From Leptolyngbya sp. PCC 7375 (lineage in GTDB: Bacteria > Cyanobacteriota > Cyanobacteriia > Phormidesmidales > Phormidesmidaceae): 64,000 bases of DNA. The stretch lies in contig NZ_JH993797.1 of NCBI RefSeq assembly GCF_000316115.1, positions 6,669,961 to 6,733,960 of the forward strand. Reading direction: 5' to 3'. The notes below the pieces were generated by a model. It was not told the DNA's origin and ran no database searches. It saw only the letters and a list, made by a program, of their open reading frames with translations. How positions within the stretch are numbered: the stretch's first letter is position 1; the number at the start of each line of letters is the position of its first letter. The position numbers and the translations under genes were made by a program. Positions 17,256-26,877 of the stretch are shown piece by piece.

Positions 17256-20200
17256 TTACTCAGCTTCAGCAGGCAACTTCAGCTTCAGCCAGGGAATCAT
17301 GGGATCTTGGGCTATGCGGTTGGAGAGCTGATAGGCACCAAAGCGGTTTAAATGGCTAGGGTCAGAAAAATAGTCATAGCGCTGAGGCCATAGCTGGCCT
17401 AGATCGCGATATAGCAATCCTGATTCTTGAGCTGCAATCTGCAGCATGTAGCGCTGAAAGCGGCCTTCTACGTCTAAACGAGCAGGATCAAGATACTCGT
17501 CCGTCAAGGGTGTGTTGACAAAGACAATATCCACCCCCTCGGACCGGGTATACGCAACGAGCTGTCGCAGGGCATTCACCTGGGGACCTTCCATTTGAAA
17601 AGCCTTGTAGTCACCATCGTAGGTACCTGCCACCCGTGGATGAGCTAAATAATAGGTGGCCGGATTAAACTGAATGGCTAAAGGCAAAAAGCCGTCCACA
17701 TCAATTAAGTCGGTCTCAGTTGGGTTAACGGCAGCCGGTTGTCCTAGGTTCTTAGGATTGATTTGATTAACGCCAGCAATCTTTTGTAACTGAGTACGTT
17801 CTCCGTAGGCCGAAGATATGCGGCCCAGGGCATCGCTTAATTGCTCATCGGTGCGGGCATAAAAGCGGTTTAGACGCTGTGCGGGATTTAGGCTTGGACC
17901 AGCGGCTTCACCATTATTTTCAGGAAACAACTCACCAGCGATCAGCTGCTGATATCCTTCCGAAGTTGCGATCGCATTAAATGTCACATCCACCCGTGAG
18001 CTATTAAACGCTCGTGCTCCATCGGCCCAAATAATCAGCTTTGGTAGGGGATAGTTGGACAGCAACTGCCGGATCACTAAATCAGCAATCTGGGCCGTGG
18101 CCCCATTCACTCCAAAGTTAAATATGCTGACATCTTCATGGCCCAGGGTCCCTAAGGCTCGCCTCAACGCTGACGGATCCACCCCTCGCAGGGCACGGGA
18201 GCTACCAAAAATCAGTACATCCGGCGGCCCTTCTTTCGCCACACGCCAGTCATATAGGGCTAACTTTTCATTTAGCTGCTGGCTCGTAAATGAAGGAAAG
18301 GGAGACGCTTCCAGGACTTCAGTCATGGAAACCGTCGTTTGGAGAGGGCTACCTAACAAGTCGCTATCATTGATGGCCGAACTGGCAAATCCTGGCAGCT
18401 CATCGTCCAAACTGATCGAGGCATCGCCATCCTTTTGACCCCAATTCAGCTGAGCCAGTTCTTCTTCAAAAGTAGAGAGCGGCTTCCGTTCAGGCGTTTT
18501 TGCCGTCGTCGTTTGCTGGGCTTGGAGGGCTAGTGACCGCGCCTTAAATAACTGACCGGCGATCCAATCTGCTTGAAATGCTAGCAATAATCCCAATGTG
18601 GCCCAGGCCAGGGCAATGCCTCGTCTACCGGGTAAGTGCGCGCCGACCAACGGTTCTTCAGGATTATTGGCAGCGGAGGCAAACAATTGAGTTTTAATCA
18701 GTAGAGATCGCAGGTGCTCAAGGGTGCGACTGGGCCAATTTTGCTCCGCAGCATCCCCACCCGCCGTCTCATCCTGCTGAATTAGATCCCCTAAATATGC
18801 ATCAGAAGCGGCAAATTCGGGAACCGCTTCTGGCACCAAACGCTTCTTGGGCTGACGGTCAAATCCATAGTGCCAATCTGGGCGCTTTTGCCCCGCGCGG
18901 CGACCATAGATGCGGACACCCACCAGTCCTTTAATTGGATGCTGACGGAGATACTGCTTGAGTTGGGGCACCACCTGACGCTGCAACGGACATATGGGCG
19001 CATCGATCATAATGTGTAGCCGTCGTTCCCGCCGCAGCAACTGCACTCGGATGCCGCCCGTCGATAGCTGTTCGTCTAAATCGGGATTGAGCTGTTTGGT
19101 CAGACAGTAGGCAATGGCTGGTAAGTCACCTTGTCGCGCCAGCTCCTGAGTGGAAACAGCCAGATCTGCATGTTCGCTGGCTGGCAAGTCCAGGCACTTA
19201 AGCCATACTGGATTCACACTGTCCAGACTTGGTCCATAAACGATGGCCCGACCGACTCCCTGGGGAGCAAGCTGCTCCAACAGAGGTGCGATCGCATCCA
19301 TAATTTCCGTCTCAGAGCCCTCTTCAGAGGGGGAAGCCTCTCCACTGCTGGCAACGGTTTGCCCCACTGCCAACGGCTGACACACCAGATGCAGCGTAGA
19401 ATCCTTAACCTCAGGCAGCACACTCACATCCAGGGGAGCCAGCGCCTGATTTAGCAGGCGAGCAATGGATTCCGTATCACCCCAGCGACTCCATTCCTTT
19501 AGAATTTCCTCATCCGGCGTCAGATCCACCCGCAGTCGCCAGTCGGGGGTATCTTCCCCCAACACCTGCACCGAAATAACAGCATCCTGAAACTGAGTCA
19601 GTTTTAGATCCCGTAACCGCTGGGCCGTAGGTTCAGCAATCATGGCCGGGTCAGGACTGTAGGCGGCTCGACACAAAATCCACAGCCGGTTGATTAAATC
19701 TCGACGGGGGTCAGCGGCCACCGCACGGGCCGTAATCACACCCTGGGCCCGTTTCGCCTTACCGGGTAAAGCATTAACCACCACATCCACCCCTACATCC
19801 AGGGCGCTCAGGGTTTGACTAAGGTAGCGTGCGATCGCATCCGGATCGCCCTTACGTGCCAGGCTAGCATTGGAAAGCACAATGGCGGAGGTGGCGTCAT
19901 CCAAGTATCCAATACCCGAAGTTAGATGGGCGGTGGAGCGCTTCATTTCCTCAAGATCAGCACTGGTTTCCACCAGCTGCTCTAAATGGCGCTCTAGACG
20001 ATTTAGATAAATGGGTGTTGACCAATCGGGTTTTTGTTCTTCAGAACGGCCACTATAAAAATAGAGTTGGTAAATTTGAGGGAAATCTTTGAGTAGCTCG
20101 GCTTTACGGTCTGGATCGAGTAGCGATCGCACCAGTCGCAATAGAACATACTCTCGATCTAAGCCTTTAGCAGATTGGGCATAAACATGCAGGATATTAC

Positions 20201-20315
20201 CCCTCAGCTTCATCTTCAAGCTACAGTCAGGGTTATTGACCACATCTTCAAGCCAGGGCAGTAACACCGTGGGGTCCAATGTTGGTGTTTGATCAGATTT
20301 TACGTGACTGAACAT
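17256..20315 (-). CDS. DUF1574-type protein with C-terminal SGNH/DltD-like acyl-transfer domain
   Basis: The 1019-residue protein has a long cytoplasmic N-terminal half (about 1-555). It contains three or four related alpha/beta units of roughly 120 residues, each with a line such as DPDAIARYLSQTL, DTESIARLLNQAL or DLPAIAYCLTKQL. A single membrane helix follows near 563-583. The C-terminal half (about 680-1015) is an SGNH-like domain with DVLIFGSSRALRG (Ser near 700) and FSDPSHLNRFGA (Asp/His pair near 988), presumably periplasmic. This is the cyanobacterial DUF1574 type. Together with the downstream MBOAT gene it should complete polysaccharide O-acetylation. The repeated cytoplasmic domain is of unknown function. 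Confidence 0.8.
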   Translation of the reverse strand: MFSHVKSDQTPTLDPTVLLPWLEDVVNNPDCSLKMKLRGNILHVYAQSAKGLDREYVLLRLVRSLLDPDRKAELLKDFPQIYQLYFYSGRSEEQKPDWSTPIYLNRLERHLEQLVETSADLEEMKRSTAHLTSGIGYLDDATSAIVLSNASLARKGDPDAIARYLSQTLSALDVGVDVVVNALPGKAKRAQGVITARAVAADPRRDLINRLWILCRAAYSPDPAMIAEPTAQRLRDLKLTQFQDAVISVQVLGEDTPDWRLRVDLTPDEEILKEWSRWGDTESIARLLNQALAPLDVSVLPEVKDSTLHLVCQPLAVGQTVASSGEASPSEEGSETEIMDAIAPLLEQLAPQGVGRAIVYGPSLDSVNPVWLKCLDLPASEHADLAVSTQELARQGDLPAIAYCLTKQLNPDLDEQLSTGGIRVQLLRRERRLHIMIDAPICPLQRQVVPQLKQYLRQHPIKGLVGVRIYGRRAGQKRPDWHYGFDRQPKKRLVPEAVPEFAASDAYLGDLIQQDETAGGDAAEQNWPSRTLEHLRSLLIKTQLFASAANNPEEPLVGAHLPGRRGIALAWATLGLLLAFQADWIAGQLFKARSLALQAQQTTTAKTPERKPLSTFEEELAQLNWGQKDGDASISLDDELPGFASSAINDSDLLGSPLQTTVSMTEVLEASPFPSFTSQQLNEKLALYDWRVAKEGPPDVLIFGSSRALRGVDPSALRRALGTLGHEDVSIFNFGVNGATAQIADLVIRQLLSNYPLPKLIIWADGARAFNSSRVDVTFNAIATSEGYQQLIAGELFPENNGEAAGPSLNPAQRLNRFYARTDEQLSDALGRISSAYGERTQLQKIAGVNQINPKNLGQPAAVNPTETDLIDVDGFLPLAIQFNPATYYLAHPRVAGTYDGDYKAFQMEGPQVNALRQLVAYTRSEGVDIVFVNTPLTDEYLDPARLDVEGRFQRYMLQIAAQESGLLYRDLGQLWPQRYDYFSDPSHLNRFGAYQLSNRIAQDPMIPWLKLKLPAEAE

Positions 20316-20729
20316 AGCCCCTTAGATCCCCTAACAGCTCGACGACCAAAACGCTTCGACCGCAAAAATGTAATTTCCCAAGCAGGTTTAGTCAAGTAGC
20401 AACTCCAAGTTGCACTTTAGGGATAGCACAGATATGGGAAAAACTAACCTCATGGATCCAGTCTTTAGTAACTCCCATCGGGTCAACCCTCGTTCTCCGT
20501 CAAAGTCGTCCATAGACACATATGCTACGAACAGTAACTTTGAACTATGGGTCTTGATACAGTTCGCAATATTACAAGCAGAACAGCATCTAGAATTAGC
20601 AGCACCTGCTAGGTTGTAAATAGGCCTTTCCCTAAAGAAAGATTTAGAGAAATTGCTAACACCCAGGTGCCAGCATCGGCCATCTTATTTCCCTAAAGTT
20701 GCTATACGTTTACTACGAGCCTCTTACTT
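20316..20729. other. Intergenic region between the DUF1574 and small membrane protein genes
   Basis: The 414-bp gap between divergent genes must hold two promoters. A 69-codon frame at 20410-20619 has no recognisable features and I do not call it. No strong hairpin is seen. Confidence 0.3.
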
Positions 20730-20960
20730 ATGCAACCTTTTCGTGAAAAATACACGCCAAAAACAGTCACTCCCCTGCCGTTGCCGTTGGTTAGTAATCC
20801 CCAAATCGCCCTAGCTCTGGCGACTTTACCCTTTTTAGCCTTACTGATCATGGGCCGCACGTTAACCTACTGGCTCATGCAGTTTGGGATGGCAAGTGAA
20901 GAGATATTTCGCGGCATTCAGCTACCGGTACTAGATCCCGAACCCCACAGACCTTTATAA
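20730..20960 (+). CDS. Small membrane protein of unknown function (76 aa)
   Basis: The protein is MQPFREKY... with a Pro-rich start, one or two hydrophobic segments (ALALATLPFLALLIMG and the following TYWLMQFGMA) and a short polar tail ending EPHRPL. I do not recognise a named family, but codon use and the clear membrane pattern support a real gene. It precedes ppc by 118 bp on the same strand, so shared transcription is possible. Confidence 0.5.
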   Translation: MQPFREKYTPKTVTPLPLPLVSNPQIALALATLPFLALLIMGRTLTYWLMQFGMASEEIFRGIQLPVLDPEPHRPL

Positions 20961-21078
20961 ACATTTTTGTCGATCATCCGAGCAGAAGATGCTTTGGAAC
21001 GTCCGAAAGCCTCTACAATTTTGTCGGAGATGTGACCATGGGTTATCTCTGTCTCTCAGCCGTTACTGCAGACGTTGA

Positions 21079-24000
21079 ATGAGTCCAACTGTTTCCTACC
21101 AAGATGATATGGCCCTTCAGAAATCCGAGAGCCTTTCTGTTCCAGAAGAGGCATCCGAAGCGTTTCTAAGGCACCGACTAACCACGGTTGAAAGCATCTG
21201 GGAATCAGTATTAGAGACTGAATGCGGTGTAGACCTGGTCAGTTTGCTCAAGCATATTCGCCGCATGTGTACTCCAGATGGTCAGGCTGATCCGGCCCTG
21301 GATAATGCCAATGCCCTACAGCTGATCGAACAGCTAAGCCTGGAAGACGCTATTCGGATGGCTCGGGCCTTTGCTCTTTACTTCCAGCTGATCAACATTG
21401 TTGAGCAACACTATGAACAGCAGGATCAGCGGAAGCATTACCAGACCTTTGTAGATGGCATAGGTAATGGTTCCAGCCGTAATTCCCAAAATCCTGCTGA
21501 AAACAACGATACGTTCTTACAAAACTTAGTCAGTACCGACATCGGCAAAGGTGCCCCAAAGCAGCAAGGCACAGGCACGTTTCACTGGCTGTTTCCTCTT
21601 CTTAGCCAGCTAAATGTTCCCCCTAGACATATTCAACAACTGATTGATCAGTTGGATGTGCGTTTGGTATTTACGGCTCACCCCACTGAAATTGTTCGTC
21701 ATACCATTCGTGATAAACAGCGGCGTATTTCAAATATATTCCGCCGTTTAGATTTAGCTGAAGAACAGGCCGGTATCCGCGAACAAACATCATCCTGGGA
21801 AATGACTCAGCTAGAGGAAGAACTGACGGAAGAGATTCGACTGTGGTGGCGAACGGATGAATTACACCAGTTTAAGCCATCGGTTTTAGACGAAGTGGAC
21901 TTCACCCTGCACTACTTTGACGTTGTGCTGTTTGATGCCATCCCTGAGCTATACCAGCGGTTTAATCGAGCCCTAACTAAGACATTTCCAGGCCTGAAAC
22001 CGCCACGTCATCGGTTCTGTCGCTTTGGTTCCTGGGTAGGTAGCGATCGCGATGGCAACCCCTCAGTCACTCCCCAAGTTACCTGGAAAACAGCCTGTTA
22101 CCAACGCAACTTAGTGTTGGATAAATACATGGCGTCCATCCAAAAACTTACAGGTTTACTAAGCCCATCACTACATTGGAGCGAAGTATTGCCCGACCTG
22201 CTGGAGTCCTTAGAACAGGATCGCTTGCAAATGCCCGATGTCTATGAGGAATTTGCAATTCGCTATCGCCAGGAGCCCTATCGACTCAAGCTGGCCTACG
22301 TTGAAAAACGCTTAGCAAACACCCATGTACGTAGCAAAAAGCTCTACAACGGCGATTATCTACAGGAAGAAGACGTAGTTGTCTCTCCAGGCACCTTATA
22401 TGAATCTGGAGAAGCATTTTTAGCAGAGCTGAAACTAATCCATAAGAGCCTTAAAGATACGGGGCTCGTATGTCGAGAATTGGATATGTTACTGAGTCAG
22501 GTGGAAATCTACGGCTTCAGTTTGGCCCAACTGGATATTCGCCAAGAAAGCACCCGCCACTCGGACACAATTCACGAAATTACCGAGTACTTGCAACTGC
22601 CCAAGCTCTACAATGACCTTTCTGAAACTGAAAAAGTTGAGTGGTTGACCGCAGAACTCAGTACACGACGTCCACTAATCCCCACCGAGCTGCCAATTTC
22701 AGAAAAGGCAAGAGAAACCATTGCCACCTTCCATATGGTGCGCAAATTACACCAGGAGTTTGGCCAGGACATCTGTCGCAGCTACGTGATTAGCATGAGC
22801 GACCATGCCAGCGATATTTTGGAAGTCTTGCTGCTCGGTAAAGAAGCAGGACTATACGACCCAGCCACCGGTGTCGGCAATCTGCACATTGTTCCATTAT
22901 TTGAGACCGTAGCCGACCTGCGCCGTTCCACAGCGGTTATGGAAGAGCTGTTTGAACTTCCCCTGTACCTATCGATGTTGCAAGGAGGCTACACAGCAGA
23001 CAACTCCTCAGAAGTGGCTTTGCAAGAAGTCATGCTGGGCTATTCTGACAGCAATAAAGACTCTGGTTTCCTCAGTAGCAATTGGGAAATCCATAAAGCG
23101 CAACAGTCTTTGCAGAAAGTTACTGAGAAGTACGGGGTTGCCCTCAGAATTTTCCACGGTCGCGGTGGCTCAGTGGGCCGTGGTGGCGGCCCGGCCTATG
23201 AAGCAATTTTGGCTCAGCCTGGCCGTAGTATTAATGGCCGTATCAAAATTACAGAGCAAGGAGAGGTTTTAGCGTCGAAGTATAACCTTAAGGATTTAGC
23301 CCTGTATAACCTGGAAACAGTCACTACTGCTGTGGTGCAGGCCAGTCTGTTGAGCAATAGCTTCGATGAAATTGCCCCTTGGCAAGAAATTATGGAAAAG
23401 CTGGCCGTACGCTCCAGACAGCACTATCGCGCCCTGATCTACGAAGATGCTGAGCTGGTGGAATTTTTCCACCATGTCACCCCGATTCAAGAAATTAGCC
23501 AGCTGCAAATTAGTTCTCGTCCATCTCGTCGTGGCGGCAAAAAGGATTTACCCAGCCTACGGGCGATTCCCTGGGTATTTAGCTGGACCCAGGCTCGCTT
23601 CCTATTGCCCTCCTGGTATGGCGTTGGCACAGCTCTAGAGGAGTTCATTGACGAGGCTCCCGAAGAGAATATCAAACTGTTGCGCTCGTTCTACACCAAA
23701 TGGCCCTTCTTCAAAATGGCTATTTCCAAGGTAGAAATGACCCTGGCCAAGGTAGACCTACAAATTGCCCAGCATTATGTCAATGAACTGGGTGCAGGGG
23801 AACGGCAAGCCAGCTTCCAAGCAGTATTTGATCAGATTGCTCAAGAGTTTTACCTGACCACCCAAATGGTCTTACAGGTCACTGATAATCAGGCTTTGTT
23901 AGACGGCGATCCTAACCTACAGCGTTCAGTCCAGCTGCGCAACGGCACTATTGTCCCGCTCGGTTTCTTACAGGTTTCACTCCTGAAGCGTCTGCGACAG

Positions 24001-24123
24001 CATCGTGACGCTGCGGCTCTGGCAACCGGTGTCATTCAGTCACGCTACAGCCGAGGTGAACTGCTACGTGGAGCAATGTTAACCATTAATGGCATCGCTG
24101 CTGGCATGCGGAATACGGGCTAA
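21079..24123 (+). CDS. ppc: Phosphoenolpyruvate carboxylase
   Basis: The 1014-residue enzyme adds bicarbonate to PEP to form oxaloacetate, the main anaplerotic reaction in cyanobacteria. Motifs: VFTAHPTEIVRHTI with the catalytic His, FGSWVGSDRDGNPSVT, LAQLDIRQES, LGYSDSNKDSGFLSSNW, the FHGRGGSVGRGGGP glycine loop, SSRPSRR and the C-terminal NGIAAGMRNTG. Length is typical of cyanobacterial forms, which carry a longer N-terminus than E. coli. A Ser/Thr-rich insert around residues 128-170 (NGSSRNSQNPAENND) is probably a flexible loop. The start ATG directly after GACGTTGA gives the longest sensible N-terminus; a later Met at residue 11 is also possible. Confidence 0.97.
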   Translation: MSPTVSYQDDMALQKSESLSVPEEASEAFLRHRLTTVESIWESVLETECGVDLVSLLKHIRRMCTPDGQADPALDNANALQLIEQLSLEDAIRMARAFALYFQLINIVEQHYEQQDQRKHYQTFVDGIGNGSSRNSQNPAENNDTFLQNLVSTDIGKGAPKQQGTGTFHWLFPLLSQLNVPPRHIQQLIDQLDVRLVFTAHPTEIVRHTIRDKQRRISNIFRRLDLAEEQAGIREQTSSWEMTQLEEELTEEIRLWWRTDELHQFKPSVLDEVDFTLHYFDVVLFDAIPELYQRFNRALTKTFPGLKPPRHRFCRFGSWVGSDRDGNPSVTPQVTWKTACYQRNLVLDKYMASIQKLTGLLSPSLHWSEVLPDLLESLEQDRLQMPDVYEEFAIRYRQEPYRLKLAYVEKRLANTHVRSKKLYNGDYLQEEDVVVSPGTLYESGEAFLAELKLIHKSLKDTGLVCRELDMLLSQVEIYGFSLAQLDIRQESTRHSDTIHEITEYLQLPKLYNDLSETEKVEWLTAELSTRRPLIPTELPISEKARETIATFHMVRKLHQEFGQDICRSYVISMSDHASDILEVLLLGKEAGLYDPATGVGNLHIVPLFETVADLRRSTAVMEELFELPLYLSMLQGGYTADNSSEVALQEVMLGYSDSNKDSGFLSSNWEIHKAQQSLQKVTEKYGVALRIFHGRGGSVGRGGGPAYEAILAQPGRSINGRIKITEQGEVLASKYNLKDLALYNLETVTTAVVQASLLSNSFDEIAPWQEIMEKLAVRSRQHYRALIYEDAELVEFFHHVTPIQEISQLQISSRPSRRGGKKDLPSLRAIPWVFSWTQARFLLPSWYGVGTALEEFIDEAPEENIKLLRSFYTKWPFFKMAISKVEMTLAKVDLQIAQHYVNELGAGERQASFQAVFDQIAQEFYLTTQMVLQVTDNQALLDGDPNLQRSVQLRNGTIVPLGFLQVSLLKRLRQHRDAAALATGVIQSRYSRGELLRGAMLTINGIAAGMRNTG

Positions 24124-24302
24124 GTCAAAAAAACCTTTGACATTTTCCCAGCAACAGGTTAACTTTGTGGCGCTCTCATATTTTGTCTGTAGGCATAATC
24201 CTGCTAATTACAGGTTAGACCCTGTTTTGGGCTAACCAGACGCAGTCTTCAAAAAGCAGTCTTCAGAAATTGTTAGGGACATTGTTTAAGGAGTGAGTAA
24301 CG

Positions 24303-24836
24303 ATGATCAGCCTGCTTAAAACTATGCTGGGGCGTTTGGGTTTAGCTACTGTGGTTACAGCAGCACTGTTGGCTGCGTTGGATGTAAAACCGGTTCAGGC
24401 TCAAGCAGCCTACGGTAGCTATGTGGGTGCTGGTGGTAGCCTAGGCTTAAACGATGATGACGACGGCGATGGTGATGGCTTGGGGCTGGTTATTTCGGGG
24501 CGCTATAAGCTGTTAGCAGTTCCGATTTCTCTTCGAGCTCAAGCGTTTTTGCTAAATGGCGATCTGGCGCTGGTGCCAACGGTGTCCTACGACTTTCCAG
24601 TGAGTTTTCAAACCGATGTATATTTGGGCGCAGGGGTATCCATACCCACTGGCGATGATGCATCACCGGTAGGAGATGAAACAGCCTTTGTATTGCAGCC
24701 GGGTATAGACTTTGCAGTGCCTGGCAGTAATCTTGTTGTCTTTGGTAACGCGATTTTCGCCTTTGATGCCTTTGATGATGGCGGTGGCACAGCTACAGCC
24801 GTTCAAGCAGGTGTGGGTTGGAATTTTGGCAACTAG
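24303..24836 (+). CDS. Secreted small outer-membrane beta-barrel-like protein
   Basis: The 177-residue protein has a cleavable signal peptide (hydrophobic to about residue 30, cleavage after VQAQA) and then alternating beta strands: YGSYVGAGGSLGLN, LGLVISGRYKLL, VYLGAGVSIPTG, AVQAGVGWNFGN. An acidic Asp/Gly loop (DDDDGDGDG) near residue 50 could bind calcium. The pattern is that of a small outer-membrane barrel of about eight strands. No specific family is recognised. It follows ppc by 179 bp and has its own terminator. Confidence 0.65.
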   Translation: MISLLKTMLGRLGLATVVTAALLAALDVKPVQAQAAYGSYVGAGGSLGLNDDDDGDGDGLGLVISGRYKLLAVPISLRAQAFLLNGDLALVPTVSYDFPVSFQTDVYLGAGVSIPTGDDASPVGDETAFVLQPGIDFAVPGSNLVVFGNAIFAFDAFDDGGGTATAVQAGVGWNFGN

Positions 24837-24906
24837 CAGCTATCGAAATATAGCTAAGCGCCTGGTACTTCGTTAGATATCTGAAGCAGTGCGGCACACC
24901 CAATAG

Positions 24907-24947
24907 CGAGCAGCGTGCTGTGTAGGCAAAGCTGCTCGTTGTTGTTT
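24907..24947 (+). terminator. Intrinsic terminator after the outer-membrane protein gene
   Basis: CGAGCAGC (24907-24914) pairs with GCTGCTCG (24931-24938), followed by TTGTTGTTT. The position is 71 bp after the stop codon. Confidence 0.65.
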
Positions 24948-25006
24948 AGAGACATTTTTTCATAGAACGCATGTATTAAAATACGATTCTCAAGCTAGGA
25001 TGGGCA

Positions 25007-26686
25007 GTGGCCACCCACGTCAATCCTGGCATGAACAACGAAACGCCTTTAGGTTCAGTTATTCAAGGCTCCCTGAGTCAGGGGCTGGAAGTGCGTCTCC
25101 ATGCTGATGTGAGTGTGGAGGATATGCGGGTGGGCAAGTTTTTAGTGGTGCAGGGGGTGCGATCGCGATTCTTTTGCATGCTCACCGACGTCTCCCTAGG
25201 CACCGCCAGTCAACGCATCCTGGCCAATCCCCCCCACCCTACCGAACTGTTCCTACAAGAAGTCCTCGCAGGTGGCGGCACCTACGGCACCATTGACCTG
25301 GCCCCCATGTTGATGTTCACACCAGAAGACGATGGAGATACGGTGGACAACACCCAACTGCTGCCCGTTAAAACCATTCCAGGGCACTTTAGTCAGGCTT
25401 ACGATGCCAGCGAACGAGACTTTCGCTCTGTCTTTGGTTGGGAAGATGATCCCCATCGACGCAATTTTGCCATTGGTCAGCCCATCGATATGGATGTCCC
25501 CATCTGTATCGATCTAAATCGCTTTGTAGAGCGCAGCAACGGTATTTTTGGTAAATCAGGTACTGGCAAGTCTTTTCTGACCCGACTATTGCTCTCAGGC
25601 ATTATCAAACAGCACGCTGCTGTCAATCTCATTTTTGATATGCACTCGGAATACGGCTGGGAAGCTGTTAGTGAGGGGGCCAACTTCAGCACCGTCAAGG
25701 GGCTGCGCCAGCTGTTTCCAGGGCATGTGCAAATCTTTACCCTAGATCCAGAAGCGACAAAACGACGAGGTGTGCGCGACGCTCAGGAACTCTACATCAG
25801 CTTTGACCAGATTGATGTAGAAGATCTTGCCCTGATTGGTCGTGAGTTAAATCTATCGGAAGCTAGTTTAGAAAACGCCATCATTCTGCGCAATGAATTT
25901 GGCAAGTCTTGGATTAACCGCTTACTCACCATGAGTAACGAAGAGATTCAGGAATTTTGCGAAGTCAAAATGGGCAGCAAGTCGTCAATCATGGCGCTAC
26001 AGCGCAAACTCACGCGTTTGGCCGAGCTGAAGTATATCCGCAATACCTGTCCCCACAACTATGTAAAACAGATTTTGGATACATTGGATGCTGGTAAGCA
26101 TGTGGTTGTTGAGTTTGGCTCCCAGTCCAACATGCTCTCCTACATGTTGGCGACTAATGTGATTGCTCGCCGCATTCACGCTAGCTATGTGCGCAAAGCC
26201 GAGCGCTTTTTACAAACTAAAAACCCCAGCGATCGCCCCACTCAGCTTGTCATCACCATCGAAGAAGCCCACCGATTTCTCGACCCTGCCACCGCAAAAC
26301 AGACTATCTTTGGCACCATTGCCCGAGAGATGAGGAAGTACTTTGTCACTTTGTTAGTGGTCGATCAGCGTCCGTCTGGCATCGACAACGAGGTAATGTC
26401 GCAAATTGGTACTCGCATCACCGCTCTGCTAAACGATGAGAAAGACATTGATGCCATTTTTACGGGCGTTTCCGGCGGTCAAAATCTCCGGTCAGTGCTG
26501 GCCAAACTCGACTCTAAACAGCAGGCTCTCCTCTTAGGCCATGCCGTCCCCATGCCCGTGGTAGTCAGGACACGCCCCTATGATGCCAGTTTCTACGCTG
26601 AGATCGGTGCCACTGCCTGGGATGAACTGCCTGATGAGCAAGTCTTTAAAGCTGCTGAAATGGCCAGGGCCGATTTGGGGTTCTAG
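25007..26686 (+). CDS. HerA-like / DUF87 hexameric ATPase
   Basis: The 559-residue protein has an N-terminal beta-barrel region like the HAS-barrel of HerA (about residues 15-130) and a RecA-like motor. Walker A is GKSGTGKSFLT near 182-192 and a Walker B-type strand reads LVITIEEAHRFLDP near 415-428. An arginine-containing segment AREMRKYFVTLLVVDQRPSG follows. HerA-type ATPases pump DNA, normally with the nuclease NurA, which is not nearby. Some cyanobacterial relatives stand alone, as here. The start is GTG, and ATG at codon 9 (25031) is an alternative. Confidence 0.85.
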   Translation: MATHVNPGMNNETPLGSVIQGSLSQGLEVRLHADVSVEDMRVGKFLVVQGVRSRFFCMLTDVSLGTASQRILANPPHPTELFLQEVLAGGGTYGTIDLAPMLMFTPEDDGDTVDNTQLLPVKTIPGHFSQAYDASERDFRSVFGWEDDPHRRNFAIGQPIDMDVPICIDLNRFVERSNGIFGKSGTGKSFLTRLLLSGIIKQHAAVNLIFDMHSEYGWEAVSEGANFSTVKGLRQLFPGHVQIFTLDPEATKRRGVRDAQELYISFDQIDVEDLALIGRELNLSEASLENAIILRNEFGKSWINRLLTMSNEEIQEFCEVKMGSKSSIMALQRKLTRLAELKYIRNTCPHNYVKQILDTLDAGKHVVVEFGSQSNMLSYMLATNVIARRIHASYVRKAERFLQTKNPSDRPTQLVITIEEAHRFLDPATAKQTIFGTIAREMRKYFVTLLVVDQRPSGIDNEVMSQIGTRITALLNDEKDIDAIFTGVSGGQNLRSVLAKLDSKQQALLLGHAVPMPVVVRTRPYDASFYAEIGATAWDELPDEQVFKAAEMARADLGF

Positions 26687-26792
26687 CGTGTAGCGATCGC
26701 AACCATAGAAAAATCAACTTTTTATCCATAGACTTTTACCGATCTGTCCAAGTGTTCGGCCAAAAGCATTGGTTTAATTGACTTTAAAAATA

Positions 26793-26811
26793 CCCGACTA
26801 AAATAGTCGGG
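26793..26811 (+). terminator. Hairpin between the HerA-like gene and thrC
   Basis: CCCGACTA (26793-26800), loop AAA and TAGTCGGG (26804-26811) are followed by ATTGTTTG. It lies 107 bp after the HerA stop, and the T-run is modest. Confidence 0.5.
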
Positions 26812-26877
26812 ATTGTTTGACGCTGTTTTCAGCACCGTGATACTTTCAAATTAATCTGTCATACATCAATAAGTCCC

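Noticed and set aside
20410..20619. 69-codon frame upstream of the small membrane protein
   Set aside because: Composition is not protein-like and no start signal or conserved motif is visible.
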